The notes below the pieces were generated by a model that saw nothing but the letters and a program-made list of their open reading frames with translations, did no database searches and had not been told where the DNA came from. A stretch of 43,855 nt of DNA from Marinosulfonomonas sp. (GTDB lineage: Bacteria > Pseudomonadota > Alphaproteobacteria > Rhodobacterales > Rhodobacteraceae), in assembly GCA_015488685.1 (NCBI GenBank), contig WFNH01000071.1, positions 1 to 43,855 on the forward strand, in the 5' to 3' direction. How positions within the stretch are numbered: position 1 is the stretch's first letter; the number at the start of each line of letters is the position of its first letter. Positions 1 through 8,322 of this stretch are shown here, one piece after another. The position numbers and the translations under genes are program-made.

Positions 1-151
1 AGCAAAAACAGCCGCGTTCAATAAGCCGCAGCGCAAGCAAAGCCAATAGACGAGCTCGCTATATGAGGGCATCTCGCCTATTGGCTTTGCCCCTCAAAGG
101 TGGGTCAATTTTAAATGCCAAAACTGGGTCACTTTTAAACGCTCATTGACA
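1..151 (+). mobile_element. Right end of an IS21-like insertion sequence (partial)
   Basis: Two 19-bp direct repeats starting TGGGTCA lie at 101-119 and 125-143. They match at 16 of 19 positions with a 24-bp period, and the block ends in TTGACA at 146-151. Multiple short terminal repeats and a CA-3' end are the style of IS21-family elements. Upstream, a perfect 13-bp inverted repeat (37-49 with 78-90, GCAAAGCCAATAG) could be the transcription stop of the element. An open frame from position 2 to a TAG at 47-49 (AKTAAFNKPQRKQSQ) could be the tail of IstB; this is a guess. From about 153 the sequence switches to the reading frame of the next gene, so the element seems to have inserted into that gene. 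Confidence 0.5.
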
Positions 152-344
152 ATCTTGGCCCGAAAGGCACATTCCAGCTTTCGTCGAGTTAGCCGAGATA
201 TGGACGAACCACTTCGAGCATACGCCAAACTGGGTATCAAAACGAATTGCAGGACACATCAATAATTGGCTGATTGCTGTCGAGGACTACGAGCACCCAG
301 AAAATGCGAGACATTATAGCTCCGAGAGCGAGCCACCTTTCGCG

Positions 345-3116
345 TTGGAACTTCGATACGATCATTGGAGGGAGCTGGAGCGTGACCTTCAGAGTATTCT
401 TTCGATGTGCGTTCATTCTATACCCAATATCGTCGAAGCATATCTGGCCCGTTTAACGACTGAGAAACGCCTCCGCGGAGCAAGAGCGCGATTACTAGAG
501 TATCCACGCCAGCTCCCTACTCAGTTGCCCGTCGCGTGGACAGAAATGATGGCGGCTGCGCTACTTCCAAGAGAGCGGCAGAGACGAGAGGGCCTTTTAG
601 GACCATCAAGCTGTTTTGACTCAATCACTTCATTTCACGATGCTGGAATTCGTGACGAATTCAGGTTTACCGATAGCTCGCCCCATCAACTCGGTTGGGA
701 TCAACTATTTACCAAAGACGCCGATATCGCACTAACCATGATGCACCGATTGGAAATGCGAGCAGCCGTTTTTTGGCGGAACCGTGAGGTGCGGCATGAC
801 GGTAGGCGGCCTCGAGCGTTGGTAATTCACTTGGGTGATAGAGAACTGAAGTTGTGGGGTGACGAGACAGTGTATCGTTGGTCGCGGGCAATTCTTGGGC
901 CACACTCGCTCGGATCAGCGTATCTAGCTTTGGATAATTGGCTCCAAGAGCAACTTGAAAACCAAGCCAACTTGGCAGAGCTTCTTCCTCGTATCCTTCA
1001 AAACAACGGTCTTGTGGCTACAACGTCCCCGATTATTAATGCGGTCGCTCATCGTCAAAATGATCGCCCGTCGATTTCTGCGATCGCCCCACTACTCGCA
1101 GCCCCACGTCTTTGGGACTACGACATTCGCCGCCACATGGACGACCGTTCTCCGACACATCGGATTCGTGGAATTGGGTCGGGGCAAGATCACCTAGAAG
1201 CCACTGAAGAAATTTGGAAGCGATACAACAATCGCGGCCCTTTCCACCATCAACTCCTTTTGCCATTCCATCTTATGGCAGATCAGGAGGCACAAGCGTT
1301 CTTACAAGAACGGCGCATTCGCTGGACCCTTGATGACCTTGCCGACTTTGACCACGAACTCAAGCACGAGGTGTGGCGGGACGAAACTCAAGACAAACTA
1401 AAGCGGTATCTCAGTGACGCTGATCCACAATCCGTCAACTTTGAAGAAAGTGATGACGAAAACAAAATGTTAGTCAGATTGGATCCACCCAAAGAGAATG
1501 CTGCCGAACTTGAAGCGCAAAGTTTAGAACAAGCTCGGACCAATTCGTTGAGTGAGCTTGCGACTTGGGCTGAGCGCTCATTGGAGGCTGGCGAAGTCGT
1601 AGTTGGGTTTGAACTCTCAGATGCTATCAAGCTATTGAACGAACAAGCGACCGATCAAGACTTGGTCGCAGCAGATTTTTCCGGCCGAATGATACAAGCT
1701 GCGTCAGCTGGCGTTGCTGCGGTTTTAGCTAGATTTGGCCCATCAGAGCTGGTTGAGACTCATGTGAAGTGGGCTCAAGTGCGCTTGCTTGGTGCTATTT
1801 CCCGCGAGCGTACACCAGAAGAGTCACAGTTTCTCGTTCCGGAATCTCTGATGTCTTTTGATCCACAAACGATAGCGGCGGGTGGAATTTCTGCCATTGT
1901 ATCACGTGGTTTCCTTACAGATTTAGATGAGACCGTTGCAGAGCTCGCGACCCATCAACTGCACGCAGTAGGTTCAGCTACACTGGAAGGCTTCGATTGG
2001 GCACACAGGCCTGAACTTGCTTGGAGGTGTTTGGTCGCCGCCTTAGATACTTGCGTGTTTGACTCAGGTTATGACTGTGAAGCGGATCGCAAAAAAAGAC
2101 ACGCAGAAAAGACTAATTTCAAGCGACATAGGAATGCAGTGAGATTTGCCACAGGACGCGGCCGAAATCGTGGACCCATTCTGCCCCCAAAGCCCTACCG
2201 TACACGTTGGGTTAGATCAAAAAAACTCTATCCTCCTGTCGTACGTATAAAGCTGCGGGCGCGCCGCCACTTTCACTGGGGGAAAATGAAAACACTGATA
2301 GAAGCGGTTCCGTATGCTGCTTTGAACGAAGGAAAACAACGATATCTCTTTAAGTATTTTGAAGGCCTAACTGAATGGGCACGTTCTATTCGAAATGAAG
2401 ACGAACGGCTAGGTCGCTATGGGAATGACTTTCCTTACGAACTAGTAAATACACTCGCAAAGGAAACTGGGAGGCTTGCTGCAATTTCAGCTGACGGTCA
2501 AGCCTGGAAAACGTTGACCGATCTCGAACAACGGCAATACAAGGGTGACTTGGTTGGATCTTACCTTGATGCCGTTACTCATGAGCTGATTGTCAGCAAC
2601 CGACCGCCAGACGATCGATTTTGGAGAGCTTGGCAACCAGCAGCAGATTGGGTTATGAGCAATCTGGTTCCTAGAGCTCAAAATGACGATTGGCAAAATC
2701 TAGATAATGCATTGCGTGCGGCAGGGTTTGTCGGTCCATATATGACTCCCGTGCCGCCGAATTGGCCCCACTTGGAAATGCTTCTTCCCAGGATCGATAG
2801 TTGGGTAGATGCGACAAAGCAGCATGCCTCTGCCGCCTACGCAGTTCTTGGAATATGTGAGCGCATGTCGCCAGAACAGCTCGAAGAATGGTTTGTTCCC
2901 TGGCTAATAGCGTATGCAAAAGAGCATAAAACTAATGCCAGCTTTTGGATGTATGCTGGATTCTCCGACAAAGCTGCTGGGTTATTGGCAACGTTGGAAG
3001 ATCGACCAAACGCTCTTCGAGCACAAATTCGAAAAATTCTGTCTGTTATGGCAGACGCTGGGTCCCTGTCCTCTAGGGAAGTTCTTCCCCGTTTCGCATC
3101 AAATAGGCCCAGCTAA
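345..3116 (+). CDS. Large protein of unknown function, probably the 5'-truncated remnant of a STAND-like/defence-island gene
   Basis: The frame encodes 923 residues from a TTG at 345, but it stays open back to 150. The residues read upstream (for example NHFEHTPNWVSKRIAGHINN, from about 207) look like real protein, and no ATG, GTG or TTG lies in that stretch. The true start was therefore probably removed by the insertion at 1-151. I see no Walker motif, signal peptide or membrane segment in what remains. The region with ALDNWLQEQLE and then LLAAPRLWDYDIRRHMDD reminds me of the helical C-terminal part of very large P-loop (STAND-like) proteins found in bacterial defence islands. That is memory-based and uncertain. 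Base composition is more AT-rich than the core genes, which fits acquired DNA. It stands alone, with tRNA-Lys downstream. It may be non-functional. Confidence 0.6.
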   Translation: MELRYDHWRELERDLQSILSMCVHSIPNIVEAYLARLTTEKRLRGARARLLEYPRQLPTQLPVAWTEMMAAALLPRERQRREGLLGPSSCFDSITSFHDAGIRDEFRFTDSSPHQLGWDQLFTKDADIALTMMHRLEMRAAVFWRNREVRHDGRRPRALVIHLGDRELKLWGDETVYRWSRAILGPHSLGSAYLALDNWLQEQLENQANLAELLPRILQNNGLVATTSPIINAVAHRQNDRPSISAIAPLLAAPRLWDYDIRRHMDDRSPTHRIRGIGSGQDHLEATEEIWKRYNNRGPFHHQLLLPFHLMADQEAQAFLQERRIRWTLDDLADFDHELKHEVWRDETQDKLKRYLSDADPQSVNFEESDDENKMLVRLDPPKENAAELEAQSLEQARTNSLSELATWAERSLEAGEVVVGFELSDAIKLLNEQATDQDLVAADFSGRMIQAASAGVAAVLARFGPSELVETHVKWAQVRLLGAISRERTPEESQFLVPESLMSFDPQTIAAGGISAIVSRGFLTDLDETVAELATHQLHAVGSATLEGFDWAHRPELAWRCLVAALDTCVFDSGYDCEADRKKRHAEKTNFKRHRNAVRFATGRGRNRGPILPPKPYRTRWVRSKKLYPPVVRIKLRARRHFHWGKMKTLIEAVPYAALNEGKQRYLFKYFEGLTEWARSIRNEDERLGRYGNDFPYELVNTLAKETGRLAAISADGQAWKTLTDLEQRQYKGDLVGSYLDAVTHELIVSNRPPDDRFWRAWQPAADWVMSNLVPRAQNDDWQNLDNALRAAGFVGPYMTPVPPNWPHLEMLLPRIDSWVDATKQHASAAYAVLGICERMSPEQLEEWFVPWLIAYAKEHKTNASFWMYAGFSDKAAGLLATLEDRPNALRAQIRKILSVMADAGSLSSREVLPRFASNRPS

Positions 3117-3303
3117 CTGGCTAAAATCACCAGCGAACATTTTCGCGGGCGAACACAACGACGGTGTATGCTTCAACAAGCATCAACACTCTCTCTTTTC
3201 GCATTGACTCGACACTTCGACAACAGCAGTCGATTTTTTTTGAAAAACGACAAACTATCGTCAAAAGAGACATACTACGTGTCATCTCATACTTTGTTAT
3301 AAA

Positions 3304-3379
3304 TGGTGAGCCGGCCGGGATCCGAACCCGGGACCTACTGATTAAAAGTCAGTTGCTCTACCAACTGAGCTACCGGCCC
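3304..3379 (-). tRNA. tRNA-Lys (anticodon TTT)
   Basis: The reverse strand folds as a complete cloverleaf. The 7-bp acceptor stem is GGGCCGG with CCGGCTC (one G-T pair). The D arm GCTC...GAGC, the anticodon stem ACTGA/TCAGT around loop CTTTTAA (anticodon TTT), the T arm CCGGG-TTCGGAT-CCCGG, discriminator A and an encoded CCA at 3304-3306 are all present. The gene points towards the accessory DNA at 1-3116. A short ACGA/TCGT hairpin followed by a T run lies about 45-65 bases beyond the 3' end and may be a weak terminator. Confidence 0.96.
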
Positions 3380-3498
3380 ACACAGGGCGCCTAATTAGGA
3401 AGGTGGGACGGTGGGGTCAACCCCTCATTTGCGTTTTTATACCCCGACTGTAGAAAAATCATTTTGCCGGTCGCAAGCAAGTATCCGGTGTCCCCGGC

Positions 3499-3712
3499 CT
3501 AACGGCCCTTTCGGAGACCCATATCCGGCGCAATTTTGCCAATATGTTTGCCACGCAAGGGTCCGCTATAGCCGAGGAATCCATAAAACAGATTGCAGAA
3601 CTGTATGGCGAGGAAAACAGGTGCGGGGCAATCCCCCGAAGGCCGCATTGCTTTGCACCAAGAAAATGCAAGACGGGTCTTATTTCGAAAAGTTTGTGTA
3701 TGGCTGAAACCA
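3499..3712 (+). pseudogene. Degenerate IS66-family transposase fragment
   Basis: Reading frame 1 around 3517-3612 gives THIRRNFANMFATQG followed by SAIAEESIKQIAELYGEE. Shifting to frame 2 from about 3623 gives AGQSPEGRIALHQENARR and then VLFRKVCVWLK (to 3709). Joined, these reproduce a conserved stretch of IS66 TnpC transposases: the AH-RRKF segment, then AEEA--RIA-LY, then G-SPE-R-ALRQ----L----WL. The join needs a frameshift between about 3612 and 3623. There is no start codon and no further match on either side, so it is a dead remnant about 70 codons long. It lies between tRNA-Lys and the sugar transporter operon and supports the view that this junction has a history of mobile elements. 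Confidence 0.7.
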
Positions 3713-4022
3713 CCAATGTCTTGCGAATGGTATGTTTCATATATTGGTATTCATATCCTCTCGCTTATAACCCGTGTCACCCAGGAGCAAAAACAGTCTA
3801 TAAGGTCATGCCAACACCGACGGGTTTACCAAACCCATGAAAGAGGTAAAAATTCAACGGCAGGTTGGAAAGCGATATTAAAACACATATCGCGATATCG
3901 TCACACATTGTTTCAAACATGGAAATCTTCGGGAAAATCCGAATAAAGTGTCGCCTATGGGAAAAAAACGTAGCAATATAAGGGAAATAACCTGGTGCCT
4001 AAAAACCAGGGGGGAGTTAAGA
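3713..4022 (+). promoter_or_regulatory. Gene-free upstream region of the sugar transporter operon
   Basis: No convincing gene is present. A perfect 12-bp palindrome ATATCGCGATAT lies at 3887-3898, and a further GCGATAT copy starts about 3872, so the half-site occurs three times within about 27 bp. This could be an operator for a regulator encoded elsewhere. A hairpin CCTGGT/ACCAGG (3991-3996 with 4005-4010) directly abuts the GGGGAG ribosome binding site (4011-4016) of the first permease and could affect translation initiation. I cannot place a confident sigma-70 promoter. Confidence 0.35.
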
Positions 4023-4991
4023 ATGAACCTAAGCACATTTAATCAGGAACGCATTGTTCTGATAGCCACTGTCCTGGTTGTGATTTTTGCCGCCATTGTC
4101 TTGCCGGGATTTCTGAATGTTACCAATCTGATTTCTATCGTCCGATCCATTTCAGTCCTCGGTATTCTTGCGCTTGGAATGGCAATCGTAATTATCGGAC
4201 GGGGAATTGATCTGTCGATGGTGGCCATTATGGCCATGTCAATCGCATGGTATCTTCAGATGTTACATACCGGATACGGTGAAACCGAGGCGCTTATGCT
4301 GGTCTTGCTGGCTGTTGTCTTTATCGGAGCCGTCAACGGGTTTTTGGTTGCTTATGCAGATGTTCCCCCGATTTTCGTAACATTGGCAACCGGACTGTTT
4401 GTGTTCGGATTTGTCCGGTCGCAATTAATTCCCTCGGATGCGGTGACGGTTCCAGCAGGTCATTGGCTGGAAGCAGTGGGTGCCGCGCGGTTTGCTGGGA
4501 TTCCGGTTGATGTGTTTGTTTTCCTTACGCTGGCCTTTGCGACATTTCTTTTCCTGCGGTTCACCAAATGGGGCCGCTATGTTTATTATGCCGGGGACAA
4601 CCCGGCGGCGGCGCGCAATATCGGCATTCCGGTGCGCCCGATGCTGGTCTTGCGTTATATTTTGTCGGCGCTGTTTTCCTTTATTGCAGGTCTGTTGACA
4701 GCCGCCAGCCTGCTTTCGATCCAGACGCGGGTGATCAACTCGAACCTGTTGTATGACGTTATTCTGGTTGCCGTGATTGGTGGTATTGGCCTTTCGGGCG
4801 GCAAAGGCGGTGTGCGCAATGTTCTGATCGGTGCGGCCCTGATCGGTATTTTGCTGAACGTAATGACCATCGCCAATATTTCGCTGCTTCTTCAAAACCT
4901 GATCAAATCTACAATTCTGCTGGCAGCCATCATTCTGGATGGTTGGCTGAACCCCCGGGATGAACAGACCGCACAGCAAGGGGATATATGA
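4023..4991 (+). CDS. CUT2-type sugar ABC transporter permease (RbsC-like)
   Basis: Inner-membrane permease subunit of a ribose/xylose-type importer, 322 aa. I chose the ATG at 4023 because a GGGGAG site sits 6 bases upstream; an upstream start at 3948 would add 25 charged residues without a binding site. Many hydrophobic segments follow, starting with IVLIATVLVVIFAAIVLPGF. The block GMAIVIIGRGIDLSMVAIMA is the BPD_transp_2 signature region (usually G--IDLSVG), and GGIGLSGGKGGVRNVLIGA is the conserved C-terminal cytoplasmic loop that contacts the ATPase. The length fits the family. It is the first gene of a five-gene operon with the binding protein, a second permease and the ATPase, and it should form a heterodimer with the permease part of the gene at 6202. 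Confidence 0.9.
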   Translation: MNLSTFNQERIVLIATVLVVIFAAIVLPGFLNVTNLISIVRSISVLGILALGMAIVIIGRGIDLSMVAIMAMSIAWYLQMLHTGYGETEALMLVLLAVVFIGAVNGFLVAYADVPPIFVTLATGLFVFGFVRSQLIPSDAVTVPAGHWLEAVGAARFAGIPVDVFVFLTLAFATFLFLRFTKWGRYVYYAGDNPAAARNIGIPVRPMLVLRYILSALFSFIAGLLTAASLLSIQTRVINSNLLYDVILVAVIGGIGLSGGKGGVRNVLIGAALIGILLNVMTIANISLLLQNLIKSTILLAAIILDGWLNPRDEQTAQQGDI

Positions 4992-5119
4992 TTACACATC
5001 ATCCAGCCCGCATATAAAGGAGGGAACACATATCCGGGTTTGCATAGCCTGCGTCAAAAATTCGCGTCGCAAATATGCACAAAAAGAAACGACAAAAAAA
5101 TATAAACATGGAGAGAAAA

Positions 5120-6130
5120 ATGAATGTCCTGAAATCTGCTTTCAGCGCGATTGCGATTGCAACTGCCGCGTTTGCCGCCCTTCCTGCCGCCGCACAAGAC
5201 CCCGGCCCAGAGGCTTACAAAAATGCCCTCGAAGGCAAGCGCATCGTTATGGTGCCGATGGCCATGGGATTTGATCTGGCCCAAGGTTGGGCCGGTTACC
5301 TTTCAAAGGAAATTCCAAATTTCGGCGGTGTATTTGAAACCCGCGACCCAAACTGGAGCGTTGAAGCCGGCGCACAAGCCATAGCCGAGGCCATAACATC
5401 CGATCCCAAGCCCGATGTGCTGATCGTGATGGCGCCTGACATGAATTCCTACAGCAAGCTGATGCGGCGGGCGCAAAAAGCGGGGATTTTTGTGTTCCTG
5501 ATCGACAACCCGGCAAATTTCAAAGCAGATGCGTTTTTTGGCGGCGACTGGACAGAAATGGGCCGGATCGAGGCCAAAGAGGCCGTTCGGGCCTGTGGTG
5601 ATAGTTCATCCAAACAGATTGGTTTGGTCCAAGGGGACCAGACAAATGCAACCAGCCTGTTCCAGTATAACGGTATCGTCGAGGAAATGGCCAAGCACGA
5701 GGGCTTTGAAATCGTTTCCGAGCCGTTTTCGAATTGGGATGCAACCACGTCGCGGACTGTGACAACAACGATGCTACAACAGCATCCCGACATTTGTGCC
5801 ATCATTGATTTCTGGGATGGTGATGCCGTGGGGGCCGCAGCCGCAATTCGCGAGGCAGGCATGTCTGACAAGGTTCACCTGATCGCCAACGGTGGCGGCG
5901 AAAAATCCGCCAACTGTGACGCGATCAAGAACGGCACATACGGCGCTGTGGTTTCGACCAGCGTGCGGCGTGAATCCTACGATATGCTGGCAATGATGAA
6001 GTATCTGCTTCAGAGCAATGTTAAACCGGGTGATGCAGCGACATATATCTACACCGATACCGACACGATCAATGATTTGACCATGACGGATAGCAGTTGC
6101 TGGGACCTGAGCGCCCTGACCGCTCAATAA
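5120..6130 (+). CDS. Periplasmic sugar-binding protein of the ABC transporter
   Basis: Substrate-binding protein of the Peripla_BP_4 type (ribose/galactose-binding fold), 336 aa. I chose the ATG at 5120 (GGAGAG at 5110-5115). It begins with a classic signal peptide, MNVLKSAFSAIAIATAAFAA followed by LPAAAQ, with cleavage probably after AAAQ. The mature part starts a CUT2-like pattern: KRIVMVPMAMGFDLAQGW, then DVLIVMAPDMNSYSKLMRRA, the hinge-region IDNPANFKADAFFGGD, and IGLVQGDQTNATS. The aromatic and aspartate residues suggest a carbohydrate ligand, but specificity cannot be read from the sequence. It lies between two permease genes, and its higher stoichiometry may be helped by the 5' untranslated stretch 4992-5119. 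Confidence 0.9.
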   Translation: MNVLKSAFSAIAIATAAFAALPAAAQDPGPEAYKNALEGKRIVMVPMAMGFDLAQGWAGYLSKEIPNFGGVFETRDPNWSVEAGAQAIAEAITSDPKPDVLIVMAPDMNSYSKLMRRAQKAGIFVFLIDNPANFKADAFFGGDWTEMGRIEAKEAVRACGDSSSKQIGLVQGDQTNATSLFQYNGIVEEMAKHEGFEIVSEPFSNWDATTSRTVTTTMLQQHPDICAIIDFWDGDAVGAAAAIREAGMSDKVHLIANGGGEKSANCDAIKNGTYGAVVSTSVRRESYDMLAMMKYLLQSNVKPGDAATYIYTDTDTINDLTMTDSSCWDLSALTAQ

Positions 6131-6201
6131 TACCTAAAAGGGGGGAAGGCGGCTGATTTCAGTTGCCTTTCCCTGAATATTGCAGGGTTGGGAATTAAGA
6201 A

Positions 6202-8322
6202 ATGACACTACGGGAACGGTTGCACGCCTGGCGCTATAATCTGGTGCCGGATCACATTATTGGCGAAATTCTGGAAAAGAAATGGACCGACAGCGCCATT
6301 CCCTTCGTGGTTTTGGTTGCCACTGTTGTCGGGTTCGGAACTGCCATACCCGGCTTTTTCTCGCCTTATTCCTTACAGGAATCTACGCGCCAACTTGGCG
6401 AATTCAGCCTGGTTGTTATCGGTATGACAGTTGTCATGCTAGGAGGCGGTATTGACCTTGCGGTCGGGGCAATTTTTGCTTTGTCTGCTTTTGCGGCTAT
6501 TGCTACTTTCTTTATCTTTGCCATGCCGGTCTGGGTTGCATGCCTTGCGGCGGTCGGAACCGGGGTTCTGATTGGTGCGATTAACGGTTTTCTGATAGGA
6601 TACATAAGGCTAAGGGCATTTCTGACCACACTTGTGACGCTTATTATAGGGCGTGCAATTTTCGAAATTCTGATCGTTAATTATGCCGGCAAGGCGCAGA
6701 TGTCTCAGGTCTATTCGGATCTTTGGGATTTCATTGGGGATGACACGATTCTAGGTGCGTCCGTCCCTGTCTGGACGGCTTTGATTATTGCGGTGGTTGC
6801 CCATATCGCTTTGACCCGTTCGCGCATCGGCTGGCATATTCTGGCGGTTGGCGGATCGCGCCGGTCGGCCCATAATGCAGGCATTCAAGTACGCAAAATG
6901 GTGTTTCTGACCTATGTGTTTTCCGGCTTTACATCGGGCCTGGCCGGGTTCCTGTTTGCCACCCGCCTTAGCGGCGCGGGGATCGGCACAGGGCACGGGC
7001 TGGAAATTCTGGCGCTGACGGCGGCCGTGGTTGGCGGCAATTCATTGGGGGGCGGGCGCGGCTCGATCGTCAAAGGCCTGATGGGGGCGATCATTGTGCT
7101 GGTCATGACCAACGGGTTGATCCGGCTGGGGTACGGCACCGGCACGAACCAGATGGTTCTGGGTGTTCTGCTGGCCGCTGCGGTGACCATCGACATCCGT
7201 TGGCTGAAAAACCGCCACAAGGTGCTGAATGAAATGTATGTGGCGCCGGTTTACCTGAACATGGTCGATGCCCCGTCCGCCGAGGCCGGTTCGGGCACGA
7301 AATACGAATTGAACAGCAAACTGTCGCAGGCGCGTTCAATCGGGCTGGGCGAGGTGGAAGGCCCCGAAGATGTCATTCTGGACCGCAACGACAATCTATA
7401 TTGCGGCACCCGCCACGGCGAGGTGGTGCGCTTTTTCGCGCCGGATTACACCGATTGGGAGGTGTTCGCCCATGTCGGGGGCTTTCCGCTGGGGCTGGCC
7501 TTTGACAAGGACGAAAACCTGATCAGCTGTGTCGGGGCGATGGGCCTCTATTCGATCACGCCGGATCGCAAAGTCACTCGCCTGACCGCCGAAACCCGGC
7601 GTTCGCTGACCTCGATTGTCGATGATGCGGTGTTGCGGGATCCCAATGATCTGGACATCGCGCCAGATGGCAAAATCTATTTCACCGATTCAACTAAACG
7701 CTATGACGCGCATGACTGGACGCTGGATTCGATTGAAAACCGTGGCACCGGCCGGTTGCTGGTTTACAATCCCGAAGACGGCAGCACCAAAACACTGCTG
7801 GATGGCTATCATTACACCAATGGCGTCACCATTGCCCATGACAAGAAATCGCTGCTGTTTTGCGAAACATGGACCTGCCGTATCCACCGCTATTGGCTGG
7901 AAGGGCCCAAGAAAGGCAAAGCCGAGATCCTGATCGACGATCTGCCCGGTTATCCCGACAATATCAACCGCGCCTCGGATGGCACCTACTGGATGGCTTG
8001 GCTGGGGATGCGCACGCCCAGTTTTGATTTGTCCTTGCGCCATCCCGATTTTCGCAAACGCATGACCCGCCGCCTGCCACAGGACGAATGGCTGTTTGCC
8101 AATGTGAACAACGGCGGGGTGGTGAAATTCGATGACCGCGGCAAAATCCTGATGACGCTGGGCGATCTGGAGGGCAAATCGCACCCTTCGGTCACCTCGA
8201 TGCGCGAACACAAGGGGCAGTTGTTTATCGGTGGTATCCTGAACAACCGGATCGGGGTGTTCGATATCGAAGGGGCGGACAAGACATGGACCGCACCGGT
8301 TGATTATTGGGGGGAAAAGTAA
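6202..8322 (+). CDS. Fusion of a CUT2 permease and an SMP-30/gluconolactonase domain
   Basis: The 706-aa protein has two parts. Residues 1 to about 345 are a second RbsC-like permease, with the signature MTVVMLGGGIDLAVGAIFAL and the C-terminal loop GGNSLGGGRGSIVKGLMGAI. After a linker around residues 345-380, a six-bladed SMP-30/LRE beta-propeller runs to the C-terminus. The four residues that bind the divalent metal in SMP-30 enzymes have counterparts: E386 (EVEGPEDV), N482 (DPNDLDI), N540 (YTNGVTI) and D586 (GYPDNI). The propeller is therefore likely catalytic, hydrolysing a lactone. CUT2 permeases end in the cytoplasm, so the lactonase should act on substrate arriving inside the cell (inference). 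I believe similar fusions occur in other Alphaproteobacteria, but I know of no characterised one. Confidence 0.88.
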   Translation: MTLRERLHAWRYNLVPDHIIGEILEKKWTDSAIPFVVLVATVVGFGTAIPGFFSPYSLQESTRQLGEFSLVVIGMTVVMLGGGIDLAVGAIFALSAFAAIATFFIFAMPVWVACLAAVGTGVLIGAINGFLIGYIRLRAFLTTLVTLIIGRAIFEILIVNYAGKAQMSQVYSDLWDFIGDDTILGASVPVWTALIIAVVAHIALTRSRIGWHILAVGGSRRSAHNAGIQVRKMVFLTYVFSGFTSGLAGFLFATRLSGAGIGTGHGLEILALTAAVVGGNSLGGGRGSIVKGLMGAIIVLVMTNGLIRLGYGTGTNQMVLGVLLAAAVTIDIRWLKNRHKVLNEMYVAPVYLNMVDAPSAEAGSGTKYELNSKLSQARSIGLGEVEGPEDVILDRNDNLYCGTRHGEVVRFFAPDYTDWEVFAHVGGFPLGLAFDKDENLISCVGAMGLYSITPDRKVTRLTAETRRSLTSIVDDAVLRDPNDLDIAPDGKIYFTDSTKRYDAHDWTLDSIENRGTGRLLVYNPEDGSTKTLLDGYHYTNGVTIAHDKKSLLFCETWTCRIHRYWLEGPKKGKAEILIDDLPGYPDNINRASDGTYWMAWLGMRTPSFDLSLRHPDFRKRMTRRLPQDEWLFANVNNGGVVKFDDRGKILMTLGDLEGKSHPSVTSMREHKGQLFIGGILNNRIGVFDIEGADKTWTAPVDYWGEK

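Noticed and set aside
3164-3394. Frame containing GIRTRDLLIKSQLLYQLSYR
   Set aside because: This is the well-known false protein read through a tRNA-Lys gene; the tRNA explains the sequence.
3411-3946. Small overlapping frames in the region after tRNA-Lys
   Set aside because: None has a ribosome binding site or a family match, apart from the two short stretches explained as an IS66 remnant.
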